Shown here one piece after another: positions 42,686-55,550 of a stretch of 64,000 nt of DNA. Numbering within the stretch: the stretch's first letter is position 1; each line of letters starts with the position of its first letter. Under the pieces are notes generated by a model. That model saw only the letters and a program-made list of their open reading frames with translations, made no database searches and was not told the DNA's origin. Origin of the DNA: Corynebacterium sp. NML130628 (GTDB lineage: Bacteria > Actinomycetota > Actinomycetes > Mycobacteriales > Mycobacteriaceae); contig NZ_MLAL01000023.1 in the NCBI RefSeq assembly GCF_001875665.1, positions 62,001-126,000 of the forward strand, given 5' to 3'. The translations under genes were made by a program, and so were the position numbers.

Positions 42686-45250
42686 TTACTCCCCATCCTT
42701 CGGCGAGGCGGAGATGGACGAGGAAGTCTGTTCCTTGGCTTCCTCAATCGTCTTCTCGCCCTTGGCAACCGCGGTAGCTTCCTCTTCGCCCTGCTCCTCG
42801 ACGTTCTTGTCGATAGCCAGCAGCTCGACGTCATCCGCAAGGTCGACGAGACGGACGCCCATCGTGGCGCGAGAGGAAGGACGGATCTGGTTGACCTCAG
42901 TGCGGATCACGCCGCCTGCGGAGGTGATGGCGAAGATCTGGTCTTCCTCATCGACTGCGAGGGCGCCGATCAGCTTGCCGCGCTTCGGGGTGTACTTGAA
43001 GGTCATCACGCCCATGCCGCCGCGGCCCTGGGTGTTGTACTCCTCGATCGCGGTGCGCTTGCCGTAACCGCCAGCTGTGGCGACGAGCAGGTACTCGCCG
43101 TCCTGGGCCACGGTCATCGCGAGCAGCTTGTCGTCGCCGCGGAAGCGCATGCCCTTCACGCCGGCGGTCGCGCGGCCCATTGGGCGCAGCTGGTCGTCGT
43201 CAGCGGTGAAACGGATGGACTGACCCTGCTCAGAGACGAGCAACAGGTCGTCTTCCTCGCCGGCCAGTGCGGCGCCGATCAGGGCGTCGCCCTCGTTGAG
43301 GTTGATCGCGATGAGGCCCGCGGAACGTGCCGACTCGTAGTCGGTCAGGCGGGACTTCTTCACGCGACCATCGCGGGTGGCCAGGACCAGGTACGGGGCG
43401 TCCTCGTAGGACTGGATCTGGATAACCTGCGCAATGCGCTCCTCCGGCTGGAACTCCAGCAGGTTCGCCACGTGCTGACCGCGGGCAGTACGGCCCGCCT
43501 CCGGCAGCTCGTAGGCCTTGAGGCGGTACACGCGTCCGAAGTTGGTGAAGAAGAGGATCCAATCGTGGGTGGAGCAGATGAAGAAGTGCTTCACCACGTC
43601 GTCCTGCTTCAGTTCCGCGCCGCGGACACCCTTGCCGCCACGCTTCTGCGCCTTGTAGGCATCCACCTTCGTGCGCTTGGCATAACCGGTGGAGGTGATG
43701 GTGACCACGACGTTCTCGCGCGCGATGAGGTCTTCCTCGGTCACATCGCCGGTCGCGGCAACAATCTGAGTGCGGCGCTCGTCGCCATACTTTTCGACGA
43801 TCTCACGCAACTCGTTGCCAACGATCTCCCGCTGGCGTTCCGGGCGGGCCAAGATGTCCTTGTAGTCGGCAATCTTGCGCTCGATCTCGGCCAGGTCGTC
43901 GATGATCTTCTGGCGCTCCAGCGCTGCCAGGCGGCGCAGCTGCATTGCCAGGATTTCGTTTGCCTGAATCTCGTCGACGTCGAGAAGCTTGATCAGGCCC
44001 TGGCGGGCGTCGTCAACCGTTGGCGAGCGACGGATCAGGGCGATGACCTCGTCCAACGCATCGAGGGCCTTGACCAAGCCGCGCAGGATGTGGGCGCGCT
44101 TCTCGGCCTCATCCAAGCGGAACTTGGTGCGGCGAACAATGACGTCGATCTGGTGCTTGACGTAGTAGCGCAGCATCTGGTCGAGGCGCAGCGTGCGCGG
44201 CACGCCGTCCACGATGGAGAGCATGTTCGCGGAGAAGTTCGTCTCCAGCTGCGAGTGCTTGTACAGGTTATTGAGTACCACTCGAGGAACCGCGTCACGC
44301 TTGAGCCTGACCACGATACGCATACCGATGCGGTCCGAGGACTCATCATCAATGTCGGCGATGCCCACCATCTTGCCCGCGGCGACCTGCTCCGCAATGT
44401 TGTGGATGAAGTTATCCCGGTTGACCTGGTACGGCAGCTCCGTAATCGTGATGACCTGGCGGTTGCCGATCTCCTCGATCTCGGTGACACCACGCATGCG
44501 GATGGAACCGCGGCCGGTGGTGTAGGCGTCCTTGATGCCCTGATCGCCGACGATGAGGCCGGCCGTCGGAAAGTCCGGGCCCTTCACTCGCTCCATCACC
44601 GCGTCGAGCGCCGCCTGCTCATCCGCGTCGTGATTGTCGAGCATCCAGTAGATGGCCTCCGCCAACTCGTTCAAGTTGTGCGGCGGAATGTTCGTGGCCA
44701 TACCGACGGCGATACCGTTCGAGCCGTTCATCAGCAGGTTCGGCACACGCGACGGCAGCACGTCCGGCTCGCGGGTCTTGCCGTCGTAGTTCGGGGAGAA
44801 CTCCACGGCGTCCTCGCGGATGTCGCGGACCATCTCCATCGCCAGCGGCGTCATCTTGCACTCGGTGTAACGCATGGCCGCGGGGCCGTCGTTACCCGGG
44901 GAACCGAAGTTACCCTGACCGTCTACCAGCGGGTAGCGCATCGACCACGGCTGGGCCATGCGCACCAGCGTGTCGTAAATGGCGCTATCGCCGTGCGGGT
45001 GGAAGTTACCCATCGTGTCAGCGACAGGCTTGGCACTCTTCACGTACGAGCGTTCGGGGCGGTACCCGTGGTCGTACATCGCGTAAATGATGCGGCGGTG
45101 CACCGGCTTCATGCCGTCGTGCACGTCCGGGAGGGCACGACCCACGATCACGCTCATCGCGTAATCGATGTAGCTCGTCTGCATCTCCTCGTTGATGTCA
45201 ATGGGCTGGATGGCGTCGGAACCGCCGCCACCTAGAGTGTCATCACTCAT
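42686..45250 (-). CDS. gyrA: DNA gyrase subunit A
   Basis: An 854-aa gyrase A subunit, the DNA-cutting part of the enzyme that supercoils DNA with GyrB. The catalytic Tyr128 lies in AAMRYTE. The quinolone-resistance region reads [14 protein letters not shown] with Ser89 and Asp93, the wild-type residues. The C-terminal beta-pinwheel repeats are present ([24 protein letters not shown], then the GyrA box QKRGGKGV), with an acidic tail. The start is [10 protein letters not shown] at 45250. It is followed by DUF3566 and tRNA-Ile/Ala, the usual order. A long antisense open frame here is a high-GC shadow. Confidence 0.98.
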   Translation of the reverse strand: MSDDTLGGGGSDAIQPIDINEEMQTSYIDYAMSVIVGRALPDVHDGMKPVHRRIIYAMYDHGYRPERSYVKSAKPVADTMGNFHPHGDSAIYDTLVRMAQPWSMRYPLVDGQGNFGSPGNDGPAAMRYTECKMTPLAMEMVRDIREDAVEFSPNYDGKTREPDVLPSRVPNLLMNGSNGIAVGMATNIPPHNLNELAEAIYWMLDNHDADEQAALDAVMERVKGPDFPTAGLIVGDQGIKDAYTTGRGSIRMRGVTEIEEIGNRQVITITELPYQVNRDNFIHNIAEQVAAGKMVGIADIDDESSDRIGMRIVVRLKRDAVPRVVLNNLYKHSQLETNFSANMLSIVDGVPRTLRLDQMLRYYVKHQIDVIVRRTKFRLDEAEKRAHILRGLVKALDALDEVIALIRRSPTVDDARQGLIKLLDVDEIQANEILAMQLRRLAALERQKIIDDLAEIERKIADYKDILARPERQREIVGNELREIVEKYGDERRTQIVAATGDVTEEDLIARENVVVTITSTGYAKRTKVDAYKAQKRGGKGVRGAELKQDDVVKHFFICSTHDWILFFTNFGRVYRLKAYELPEAGRTARGQHVANLLEFQPEERIAQVIQIQSYEDAPYLVLATRDGRVKKSRLTDYESARSAGLIAINLNEGDALIGAALAGEEDDLLLVSEQGQSIRFTADDDQLRPMGRATAGVKGMRFRGDDKLLAMTVAQDGEYLLVATAGGYGKRTAIEEYNTQGRGGMGVMTFKYTPKRGKLIGALAVDEEDQIFAITSAGGVIRTEVNQIRPSSRATMGVRLVDLADDVELLAIDKNVEEQGEEEATAVAKGEKTIEEAKEQTSSSISASPKDGE

Positions 45251-45346
45251 AGGTCACCTTTCTTCAAACATTGGTTCCTACCGATTCTAGCGCCTTGTGC
45301 GCCGAAGCACTCCTGCGCCGTGGTATCACTCTGATACCATCACGGC

Positions 45347-45562
45347 ATGGCCATGACGCTACGACTCAGCACAGACGAAGACACGGCCCTCATCATGCTC
45401 GCCTCCGCGTGGGGCTGCTCCAAACAAGAGGCCGCCCGCCGCGCCATCGTCACCGCCGCCTCCCGCCTTCTTGACGACGCCACCATTACCAACCTCGCCC
45501 GCACCACCCTGCAGGAATACGCCCACACCGAACGCCGCATCCGGCAGGCCCGCGATGCGTAA
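45347..45562 (+). CDS. Ribbon-helix-helix (RHH) antitoxin-like protein
   Basis: A 71-aa ribbon-helix-helix protein (MAMTLRLSTDEDTALIMLAS, then SKQEAARRAIVTAA), typical of antitoxins that bind their own promoter and neutralise a toxin. The direct-repeat-containing promoter (TGGTATCACTCTGATACCA at 45319-45337) is a likely operator. Its stop overlaps the following Doc-like gene by eight bases, the classic antitoxin-toxin layout. It is divergent from gyrA. Confidence 0.8.
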   Translation: MAMTLRLSTDEDTALIMLASAWGCSKQEAARRAIVTAASRLLDDATITNLARTTLQEYAHTERRIRQARDA

Positions 45563-45824
45563 CTTGAGCAACGAGCAGCTGTTGGCCATCGCCGACGAAT
45601 GCGCGCATATATATAAGGTGCGAATACGTTCCTTCGCCGCACTGTGCGCCTGCGCCGCCGTCCCCGGCGCCCGCCTCCACGGCGTGTCCGTCTACGACAC
45701 CTCACACGCCGCCGCCCGCGGACTCGCTGACACCATCCGCATGCTGCAGCCCCTCACCGGAGCCAACGATGCCTTCGCCGACGTCGCCGAAACCACCTAT
45801 TTGCGGTGGGTCGAGGAAGCGTAA
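45555..45824 (+). CDS. Doc/Fic-like toxin with degenerate Fic motif
   Basis: An 89-aa protein that aligns by eye with the Doc family (MRNLSNEQLLAIADECA..., VRIRSFAALCACAAV, YDTSHAAARGLADTI) but has lost the Fic motif. Where HPFxDGNKRTA should stand it reads QPLTGANDAFAD, so the catalytic His and the anion-binding GNKR are gone. It should be unable to phosphorylate EF-Tu. The C-terminus is shorter than a normal Doc. Together with the RHH gene it looks like a toxin-antitoxin pair that has been inactivated or re-purposed. ATG 45555 lies within the end of the RHH gene. Confidence 0.65.
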   Translation: MRNLSNEQLLAIADECAHIYKVRIRSFAALCACAAVPGARLHGVSVYDTSHAAARGLADTIRMLQPLTGANDAFADVAETTYLRWVEEA

Positions 45825-45891
45825 CTCCGTACTTTCTCCTACACTGGCAACTATTTACACGGACCATTGGAAAACACTAGGCGGAGGAACA

Positions 45892-48564
45892 ATGAACGCT
45901 ACGAAGTACACCGCAGTATTAGCAACCACCGCAGCACTGATCGGCGCCGGCCTGGCCGCACCGCAACTGCGCGCGGAAGAGAATACTGCAACCACTGCGT
46001 CTCAGGCGCAGGAAACGCGCGAATGGCGCAACGTTGAAATCACCGCAGGCGGCACCATCACCGTTAAGCCGAGCGTCCCACTCCCAGAAGGCGCCAAAGC
46101 CGTCGGCCCGACCAGCATTGACGGCTGGAAGCTGAATACCGACGAAAAGACCGGTGCCGTTACCATCGAGGCCGCACCGAAGCTGCGCCCCGGCCAGGGT
46201 CTGCGCTACCGCGTCGTCGTCCTCTTCGCCGACAAGACCACCGCCACCTACGACTCCGAAATTACCGTCGTCCCAGGCGGCAACAACAACGCCAACACCT
46301 CCACCATCGAGTACAAAGACTCGCTCGTCCAGCCGAAGCAGAGCGTTACCGTGACCCCCACGGGCACGTTCCCGCAGGGCACGAAGTTCTATCTCAACAG
46401 CGACAAAATTGAGAAGTGGGACGTCAGCGTCGAGGAGGCAACCGGCGCCGTCACCGTCAAGGTCGGCGACATCGGCTTTGGTTCCTGGCTCTCCGTCCCA
46501 GTTCGCGCCGAGTTTCCCGACGGCTCCTCCGACGTCAAGCACGCCAAAGTAACCGTCGCCGACGAGCACGGCAACACCACCCCGTCCTCCGACCGCCTCG
46601 CCGCGAAGTACACCCCGGCCTACCCCACCACGGAAATCGCGGGCAACGAGACAGCCACCGTCAAGCAGACCGCTGAACTGCCGGAAGGCACCACATTCAA
46701 GATCATCGGCGAATCCAAGTACTGGGACCTCTCCATCGACGCCAAAGGCACCATCACCGCGAAGCCAAAGCAGCCGCTCGCTGCCGGTGCAGTTGTGAAT
46801 GTGCCTGTCATCGTCACCTACTCCGACGACTCCCAAGACTTCGTACAAGCCAAGGTCGAAGTGACGAAGGACCCCGTGTGGCAGTCCAGCAAGGCCACCG
46901 TAGACTACCCGGTGACCACCTCCCCCGCTGATGAGACCGCCACCATCACTCCTGCACTCAAAGATGTGCCGGAGGGCACCAAGTTCGCCATGAACGCAAC
47001 GCCACCAACCGGCTGGGAGGTCGGCATCAATCCTTCTACCGGTGTGGTGACCGTTCACGCCCCAGAGGGCACCCGCGCAGGCACCCAGATCAACGTGCCC
47101 ATCCGCGTCGACTTCCCCGACGGCTCCCGCGCCATCAGCAACGCCGTCATCCTCTTCGAGGCGCCGACCAACCCAGAGGCGAAGAAGTTCACGGTCACCT
47201 ACAAGGACGTGACCATCAAGGCCGGCGAGAACCGCGTGGCCAAACCAACCGAGTCTTTGCCGACCGGTGCGACCGTCAGGGGTCCGGAAAACCAGAGCGT
47301 CAACGGTGTGAAGGTCAACACCGATAAGGACGGCGCCGTCACCATTGAAGCACCAGGCTACGCCCGCAACTTCGAATTCACGGTCCCTATCGTGATCCTC
47401 TTCCGCGACGGCTCCACACAAGAAACGAAATTCAACGTCACAGTGAAGGCGAAGGAGACGACTGCGCCGAAGACGTCGGAGACCAAGCCTTCAACCAAGC
47501 CGACCACCTCCGCGGCGGAACCGTCCGCGCCGCGGACAAGCGAGCCCACGACGTCCGCCCCGCGGACAAGCGAGGAAGCGTCAAGCGAGCAGCCGACCAC
47601 GACCAAGCCGACCACCTCCGCGGCGGAACCGTCCGCCCCGCGGACAACCGACCCGACAACGACCGCCCCACGGACAAGCGAAGAGGCGTCGACAAGTGAG
47701 GCGGCTCCGACGACCTCAGCGAAGCCTTCGAAGCCACAGGCTGAGACGACCAAGCTTGAGTACGCGCGCACGGCGGTGCACGCGGGCGAAACGGTGACGC
47801 TGAAGCCGTCGGGCGAATTCCCCGCGGGGACGAAGTTCAATGGGCCGAGCGGGTCGCAGTCTGGCTGGAGTGCAAGCACGAACAGCGCGACGGGCGAGAT
47901 TCGCGTGTCCGCCCCGGCGAACGCGACCGCAGGTACCACGGTGGAGTTCCCTGTCACCGTGACGTTCCCGGACAACTCGAAGCAGCTCCACCACGTGGTT
48001 GTGTACGTCGAGCGCACGACCACGGCGCCAAGCGCCAGCGAGCAGCCGACGAGCACAGCGCCGACGAGCACGACGACGCCAGCGAAGCCGAAGGAATCGC
48101 AGGCGGACAAGACGGACGTCGACTTTGAGCACCCGAAGGTGAACGCTGGCGACACGATCGTGCAGCGCCCGAGCGGCAACGTTCCGGCCGGCACGAAGTT
48201 CACGGGCCCGAACGGCACCTACGAGGGCTGGAAGCTCGCCACCGACCCACGCACGGGTGAGGTCACTATCACGCCTCCAGCAGCCGCGAAGCCAGGTGCC
48301 TCCATCGACTACACCGTCACGGCGACGTTCCCTGACTGGTCGACGAAGGAGTACAAGCTGAAGGCCACGGTTGCGGACGACGGTAAGGGTGGTGAGACCG
48401 GATCGAGTAGCGATGGGTCCAGCAGCTCCTCCTCGAAGGAGGAAGGCTCCAGCACGGGCGCGACCATCGGCATCGTGGTCGGTGTGCTCGCGCTGCTCGG
48501 CCTGCTGGCCGGTGCGGCGAACTACTTGCTGCCGTACGTCGACATCAACGCGCTGCTTCGCTAA
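45892..48564 (+). CDS. YPDG-repeat surface protein (890 aa)
   Basis: An exported wall protein starting at ATG 45892 behind GGCGGAGGAAC. A signal peptide (MNATKYTAVLATTAALIGAG, cut near LRA|EEN) is followed by seven repeats of about 85 residues with an [FY]xDxS/T core (VLFADKTT, AEFPDGSSD, VTYSDDSQD, VDFPDGSRA, ILFRDGSTQ, VTFPDNSKQ, ATFPDWSTK). A low-complexity linker of KPTTSAAEPSAPRTSE repeats splits the fifth from the sixth. The end has a Ser-rich stretch and one membrane helix (GATIGIVVGVLALLGLLAGA). Such repeats are Rib/YPDG-type adhesin or wall-binding domains in Corynebacterium. No LPxTG is seen. Confidence 0.85.
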   Translation: MNATKYTAVLATTAALIGAGLAAPQLRAEENTATTASQAQETREWRNVEITAGGTITVKPSVPLPEGAKAVGPTSIDGWKLNTDEKTGAVTIEAAPKLRPGQGLRYRVVVLFADKTTATYDSEITVVPGGNNNANTSTIEYKDSLVQPKQSVTVTPTGTFPQGTKFYLNSDKIEKWDVSVEEATGAVTVKVGDIGFGSWLSVPVRAEFPDGSSDVKHAKVTVADEHGNTTPSSDRLAAKYTPAYPTTEIAGNETATVKQTAELPEGTTFKIIGESKYWDLSIDAKGTITAKPKQPLAAGAVVNVPVIVTYSDDSQDFVQAKVEVTKDPVWQSSKATVDYPVTTSPADETATITPALKDVPEGTKFAMNATPPTGWEVGINPSTGVVTVHAPEGTRAGTQINVPIRVDFPDGSRAISNAVILFEAPTNPEAKKFTVTYKDVTIKAGENRVAKPTESLPTGATVRGPENQSVNGVKVNTDKDGAVTIEAPGYARNFEFTVPIVILFRDGSTQETKFNVTVKAKETTAPKTSETKPSTKPTTSAAEPSAPRTSEPTTSAPRTSEEASSEQPTTTKPTTSAAEPSAPRTTDPTTTAPRTSEEASTSEAAPTTSAKPSKPQAETTKLEYARTAVHAGETVTLKPSGEFPAGTKFNGPSGSQSGWSASTNSATGEIRVSAPANATAGTTVEFPVTVTFPDNSKQLHHVVVYVERTTTAPSASEQPTSTAPTSTTTPAKPKESQADKTDVDFEHPKVNAGDTIVQRPSGNVPAGTKFTGPNGTYEGWKLATDPRTGEVTITPPAAAKPGASIDYTVTATFPDWSTKEYKLKATVADDGKGGETGSSSDGSSSSSSKEEGSSTGATIGIVVGVLALLGLLAGAANYLLPYVDINALLR
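47523..47675. repeat. GTCCGC-type palindromes inside the surface-protein gene
   Basis: GTCCGCGCCGCGGAC at 47523-47537, GTCCGCCCCGCGGAC at 47553-47567 and 47631-47645, and a weaker copy near 47661-47675 encode the repeated SAPRT linker. The same palindrome type forms the non-coding arrays at 8591-8692 and 14295-15020. Confidence 0.7.
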
Positions 48565-48597
48565 CACCGTTCGCGCGGGGACGATATTCTAAGCATT

Positions 48598-48984
48598 ATG
48601 AAGAAAATTAGTGCTATCGTCCTCGCCGGCGGGGTCGCGGCGTCGCTGATCGTCGCGCCGCAAGCAACCACCGCCCCATCGGGATCCTCGGGGTCCTCTC
48701 AAAAGACGCCGGTGATCACGCCGACCGTCACCCCACCAAAGCAGCCACCGCTCGGCAGTGCGTACACGGGATCGGCGCCGGTCTCGCTGACGATGGCGGC
48801 GCTGCTCACCCTGCTGGTCGGCCAAGTAATTGTCGACGCCGTCCCCCCACTGCGCGCAGCCGTCGACGACCTCGCGCGTCAGGCAGGGCTCTCGGGTGTA
48901 ATGGGATCCTCGCAGGGTAATCGTATTTTCGACTTCTCCAAGATCGACCTCAACGAGTTGCAGAAGATACTGCCCAAGGTCTAA
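48598..48984 (+). CDS. Small secreted or membrane-anchored protein
   Basis: A 128-aa protein with an N-terminal signal segment (MKKISAIVLAGGVAASLIVAPQATTA), a Pro/Thr/Ser-rich spacer, a hydrophobic stretch (VSLTMAALLTLLVGQVIVDAV) and an amphipathic C-terminus ending in NELQKILPKV. It lies 33 bases after the YPDG-repeat gene on the same strand, so the two may work together at the surface. No named family is recognised. Confidence 0.65.
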   Translation: MKKISAIVLAGGVAASLIVAPQATTAPSGSSGSSQKTPVITPTVTPPKQPPLGSAYTGSAPVSLTMAALLTLLVGQVIVDAVPPLRAAVDDLARQAGLSGVMGSSQGNRIFDFSKIDLNELQKILPKV

Positions 48985-49094
48985 ACCCCACCCCAAATAT
49001 GTAACCACTGTGACTCATGATAAATTTGTCTCTGTTGTGGTTACAGAGTCCTGTGTGACTGCTGTGGCGGAAGAGCCGCAACGCTCAACGTAAC

Positions 49095-49124
49095 AATGCG
49101 ACCTGCCGGGGGGCAGGTCGCATT
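49095..49124. terminator. Strong bidirectional hairpin terminator
   Basis: AATGCGACCTGCC at 49095-49107 pairs with GGCAGGTCGCATT at 49112-49124, a perfect 13-bp stem. It lies about 20 bases before the next gene, so it most likely ends the 48598 transcript. Confidence 0.8.
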
Positions 49125-49142
49125 TGTCATACAATCAACGGC

Positions 49143-51661
<2,519 letters not shown>

Positions 51662-51711
51662 TCATTAACCCGTCCTATCTTACACGTAAAACAGGACACC
51701 AAACCCCACGA

Positions 51712-52311
51712 CTACCCGTATGTGTCCCTCGGTCCCCGCCCCTTCACGTGCAGCGGACCATAGCGCCAACTCTTCACCCGCGGACCATAAATGTGCAGCT
51801 TCCGAATCACATCCGGGCCCACCTTCTCCGCGATCGCGCGCAGCACCGTCGACTGCATATACTTCAGCTGCGTCGCCCACGCCGTCGTCGTACACGTGAT
51901 GAAGACCTCGCCATCCTTAATCATCTCCACCTTCGTATGCTCCGCAATCGTGGCGCCGACCAGGCCCTCCCAATTGCCCATCACCCAGCCATACGCCATA
52001 TTCTCCGTCCAATCGCGCTTCCGGATCTCCTTCCCCAGCAGCGACGAAAACGACTTCACCTTGTAACTCCGCGGCAACGCCCGGCCATCCTTGCCCGTCG
52101 GCCGCCCACGCTCCAGCCACGGCCGGCGCTCCTCCTGCTCAAAATGCAGCCCCGGCACCGTAATGTCCTTCACCGGACGGCCCTTGCCCTGACTGCGGCG
52201 CGGCACCACACTCGCACCTTGCTTCGACAAATCCGGCAGCCTCCCACCACGCCGCTTCGCCGTGCGCCGCAGCTGGTCAAACGTCGTGCCCACCAAGTCA
52301 CGCTCGCTCAA
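51712..52311 (-). CDS. dciA: DciA, replicative helicase loader-like protein (DUF721)
   Basis: A 199-aa protein whose C-terminal half is the DUF721/DciA domain ([40 protein letters not shown], then [16 protein letters not shown]). The N-terminal half is basic and disordered. DciA helps load the replicative helicase DnaB at oriC in most bacteria lacking DnaC. The start overlaps the recF end by 14 bases. The dnaA-dnaN-recF-dciA-gyrB order is standard for actinobacteria. Confidence 0.9.
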   Translation of the reverse strand: MSERDLVGTTFDQLRRTAKRRGGRLPDLSKQGASVVPRRSQGKGRPVKDITVPGLHFEQEERRPWLERGRPTGKDGRALPRSYKVKSFSSLLGKEIRKRDWTENMAYGWVMGNWEGLVGATIAEHTKVEMIKDGEVFITCTTTAWATQLKYMQSTVLRAIAEKVGPDVIRKLHIYGPRVKSWRYGPLHVKGRGPRDTYG

Positions 52312-53476
52312 TGTGGGACACCCCCTCCTCCATCCGCACGTGATACCGCGCCGTCACCGCCCCATCCAAGTTCCCCGGCAAATCATCACCGACCGCCGCC
52401 GTAATCAACACCTGCTCCGCCGACTCCGCCACATGCACCAACCGCTCCCGGCGCTTCGCGTCCAACTCCGCAAACACATCATCCAGAATCAGCACCGGAT
52501 CCGTGCCCTCACCAGCCAACAAGCGGTACTCCGCCAAGTGCAAACTCAGCGCAAAGGACCACGTCTCCCCATGCGACGCATAGCCTTTCGCCGGCTGCTG
52601 ACCCAACATCAACACCACATCATCCCGATGCGGCCCAACCAGCGTTGAGCCACGCTCAATCTCCTCTTTTCGACGCCTCCCCAACTCCGACAACATCGCC
52701 GCCTCCAACACCCGCGGATCCCTCGACGCCGCCCCCGTCAACTCCAACACCGCCCTATCCAGCGTCGACGTGTACTCCACCGACGCCGCACGCGACTCCG
52801 GCGCCACCGACGCATAGGACTCCGTAATGTGGTCGGAGAGGGCGTCGACAAGCAGAAGCCTGCCCGCCAGCACCTGCGCCCCATAACGCGCCAACTGTGC
52901 ATCCCACGCATCCAACGTGCTCAACGCACCCGCGCCCGCCGCATCCCCATAACCGCGGCGCAGCGCCATATTCTGCGAACGCAACAACGCATTACGCTGG
53001 CGCAACACCTTGTCATAGTCCGCCTTCACCCCACCATGACGCGGCGTACGCACCGCCGCCAACGCATCCAAAAACCGGCGCCGATCCCCCGGCTCCCCAT
53101 TCACCAACCGCAAATCCTCCGGCGAAAACATCACCGTCCGCAACACACCCAGCAGCTCACGCGCCGACTTCAACCGCGTCCTATTAATCTGCGCCTGATT
53201 CGCCCCACTCGACTTAATCAACACATGCGTCGTCAGCGCGCGACCCTCATTCACCGTCGTCGCCGACACACGCGCATCACTCGCCCCCGAACGGATCAGC
53301 GGGCCATCCGTCGCCACCCGGTGACTCCCGAGCATCGACGTGTACCGCACCGCCTCCACAACGTTCGTCTTCCCATGCCCATTACGGCCAGAAAACACCG
53401 TGACGCCCGGCTCCAAATCCACATGCAACTCCCGCCACGAACGGAAATCACGCAGGTCAAGTTCCGAAACGTACAT
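52298..53476 (-). CDS. recF: DNA replication/repair protein RecF
   Basis: A 392-aa ABC-type ATPase that binds gapped DNA and helps load RecA. Walker A is GRNGHGKTN near residue 32, a [11 protein letters not shown] segment follows, and the Walker B region is [20 protein letters not shown] near the C-terminus. The start [14 protein letters not shown] matches the family. It follows dnaN by nine bases and overlaps dciA. Length and motifs are complete. Confidence 0.97.
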   Translation of the reverse strand: MYVSELDLRDFRSWRELHVDLEPGVTVFSGRNGHGKTNVVEAVRYTSMLGSHRVATDGPLIRSGASDARVSATTVNEGRALTTHVLIKSSGANQAQINRTRLKSARELLGVLRTVMFSPEDLRLVNGEPGDRRRFLDALAAVRTPRHGGVKADYDKVLRQRNALLRSQNMALRRGYGDAAGAGALSTLDAWDAQLARYGAQVLAGRLLLVDALSDHITESYASVAPESRAASVEYTSTLDRAVLELTGAASRDPRVLEAAMLSELGRRRKEEIERGSTLVGPHRDDVVLMLGQQPAKGYASHGETWSFALSLHLAEYRLLAGEGTDPVLILDDVFAELDAKRRERLVHVAESAEQVLITAAVGDDLPGNLDGAVTARYHVRMEEGVSHIERA

Positions 53477-53485
53477 CGCGGCAAA

Positions 53486-54691
53486 CTAGCCCGGCAGACG
53501 AACCGGCATCAACAAATACGTGAAATTCGTCTCCGGCGTCGGGAACAACCCATCATCACCCTTCTCCGGCAAGGACTCCGGCTCCGGAATCATAATCGCC
53601 GGACGCGACGACTCCGTAAACCCAAACACCGCACGATCCGTCCCAATCACCGACAAACCATCACGCAAATAACCAGCATTAAACGCAATCAACAACTCAT
53701 CCTCCCCCACAAACTGCGCAGGAATCGACTCCGACGCCTCACCCGAATCAGCCCCCGACGCAAACAACGTCACCTGACCCTCCGAAAAATGCAACCTCAA
53801 CTGCGCATTCCGATCCGCCACCAACGACACACGACGAATCGCCTCCAACAACGGAGCAACCTCCACCGACGCCATCGACGTATGCGCCTTCGGCAACAAC
53901 GGCTGCACATTCGGGAAATCCGCATCCAACATACGCGTCGTCGTCTCACGATTGCCCGCATGCAAACCAAACAAACCGTCCGCGCCCACATTATCGACGC
54001 CACCAACGGCAATCTGCACCGGCTCCTCCAACTGCGTATCCAACGTCCGAGCGTTATCCAACAACGTCTTCGCCGGTACCAACAGCTTCGCCGCAACCCC
54101 CTCACCAGCAGGCGACCACTCCAACGAACGCAACGCCAACCGGAAACGGTCCGTCGCCGTCAGATGCAACGTCGAACCCTCCACCTCAATGTGGATACCC
54201 GTGAGCATCGGCAACGTGTCATCCTTACCCGCCGCGGCAGCCACCTGCATCACCGCACCGCTCAGATCCTCCGAGCTGATCGTGCCCGTCACCTCAGGCA
54301 ACTGCGGCAACTGCGGATAATCATCCAATGGCATCAGAGGCAGCTCGAAGTGGGCGGAGCCGCCGTCGAGAAGCAGCTTCGAATCATTCGTAGAAACCTC
54401 AACCGGCTGATTCGGCATATTCGACACAATGTCAGCCAACAACTTACCCGCCACCGCAACGCGACCCGGCGTAGCAACCTCCGCCGCAATCCGCACCCGC
54501 GACGACACCTCATAATCGAAGCCCGCGAACTCCAAACCCTCATCCGACGCCGTAATCAACACCGCGCGCAAAATCGGCTGCGTGTTCTTCGTCGGCAACA
54601 TCCGAGCAACCCACGCCACCGCGTCCGACAGGTCCTCCTTGTGCACGCGGAAAGAAACGTTGGAATTCAAGTTGTCATGGATGTCCGCCAT
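53486..54691 (-). CDS. dnaN: DNA polymerase III sliding clamp (beta subunit)
   Basis: A 401-aa beta clamp that tethers DNA polymerase III to DNA. The three clamp domains are visible; the last ends with the family motif NFTYLLMPVRLPG. The start MADIHDNLNSNVSFRVHKED at 54691 is the usual one in Corynebacterium. Upstream lies an 860-base gap to dnaA that carries DnaA boxes and palindromic repeats. It is co-directional with recF. Confidence 0.98.
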   Translation of the reverse strand: MADIHDNLNSNVSFRVHKEDLSDAVAWVARMLPTKNTQPILRAVLITASDEGLEFAGFDYEVSSRVRIAAEVATPGRVAVAGKLLADIVSNMPNQPVEVSTNDSKLLLDGGSAHFELPLMPLDDYPQLPQLPEVTGTISSEDLSGAVMQVAAAAGKDDTLPMLTGIHIEVEGSTLHLTATDRFRLALRSLEWSPAGEGVAAKLLVPAKTLLDNARTLDTQLEEPVQIAVGGVDNVGADGLFGLHAGNRETTTRMLDADFPNVQPLLPKAHTSMASVEVAPLLEAIRRVSLVADRNAQLRLHFSEGQVTLFASGADSGEASESIPAQFVGEDELLIAFNAGYLRDGLSVIGTDRAVFGFTESSRPAIMIPEPESLPEKGDDGLFPTPETNFTYLLMPVRLPG

Positions 54692-55222
54692 AGTGACACG
54701 GGCTCCTTGCAGTACGTAGAGATTCTTGTAATTACGTTCTCACTTTAGGCGGGGACGCGCTTTTTGTCATTCGAGTTTTCACATAGCTTTTTGGGTCGTT
54801 GCTCGTTCGTGAGCCGTCCATGCGCCGTTCTGCACAGGTCCCCTTTCTACTCTAGGAATTACAAGTAAAAACCTTGGGAACAACAATAAGTCCTGTGCAA
54901 TCTGTGGAATTACAAGTATTTGCCGTGGTTGGAGCGCGAAAACAGGGTGTGCAATTGCCTGTGGATGAATTGTGGATAACTCGACTCAGTTGTGGATAGA
55001 ATTTTTAGCATCTGGCCTGTGCACAACTTGGAAAGGGTTGTCCACTGGGGATTCACAAGTTATCCACAAGCACTGTGGGGTGTGACGTGGGTCTCTTTGT
55101 GGTGGGGGTCACTCGCGTGTTTTGCCCCTGAATGTGAATTACAGCGGTGTAATTACACAGGTGTGGATAAGTCTGTGGATTGTTTGCTGGGTGGGGCCCC
55201 GTCAGCGTTTCCCCAGGTCGGG
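54692..55222. promoter_or_regulatory. oriC-type region between dnaA and dnaN, DnaA boxes and TGTAATT motifs
   Basis: Consensus DnaA boxes lie at 54971-54979, 55060-55068 and 55162-55170, with a one-mismatch box at 54991-54999. AATTACA/TGTAATT motifs occur near 54857, 54908, 55137 and 55150; the first two share GGAATTACAAGTA. In actinobacteria the dnaA-dnaN gap is the usual oriC, so this is the main candidate. An AT-rich stretch (about 54850-54920) could be the unwinding element. There is no convincing open frame. Confidence 0.75.
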
Positions 55223-55526
55223 CGCTGGCAGCGAAGGAATATGGTGTCGCGTGGGTTGCGTGAGTGACAAAGGACGCAATCCTGCCGACGGACTACGGCA
55301 AAAGCCCAGGTCGCGAAAAGTCGGTTGCATCCTTTGTCACTCGCTGCCCAATCTCTGCACCAAATTCCTTGCTTTCTGCACGTGAGTTTGGAAAAACCCA
55401 GGTTGGAAGATGGTTGTGAAGGAATTTGGTGTCTTTGACTCTCGGTGAGGCACCAAATTCCAGGATTTTGGGTAAAGCGCTGGGTAAAACCCCAGGTGAG
55501 CATAACTCCGCGAGGGAATTTGGTGC
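55223..55526. repeat. CACCAAATTCC palindromic intergenic repeat, copy 5 (in dnaA-dnaN gap)
   Basis: Arms CACCAAATTCC/GGAATTTGGTG occur at 55358-55368, 55421-55431, 55451-55461 and 55514-55525, with a degenerate AGGAATATGGTG near 55235. A second inverted repeat, GTGACAAAGGACGCAA (from about 55262) and TTGCATCCTTTGTCAC (ending about 55340), sits between them. The block lies directly downstream of the dnaA stop. Confidence 0.8.
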
Positions 55527-55550
55527 GGGGGGCAACGCGGGGGCTAGCAA

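Noticed and set aside
44969..44986. Quinolone-resistance mutation in gyrA
   Set aside because: The HGDSAIYD segment has the wild-type Ser and Asp residues.
42497..45235. 912-codon open frame antisense to gyrA
   Set aside because: High-GC codon use removes stops on the opposite strand; the minus-strand frame is plainly gyrA and the antisense product is low-complexity with no domain.
52829..54748. 639-codon open frame antisense to recF and dnaN
   Set aside because: Arg/Gln/His-rich shadow crossing two certain genes.
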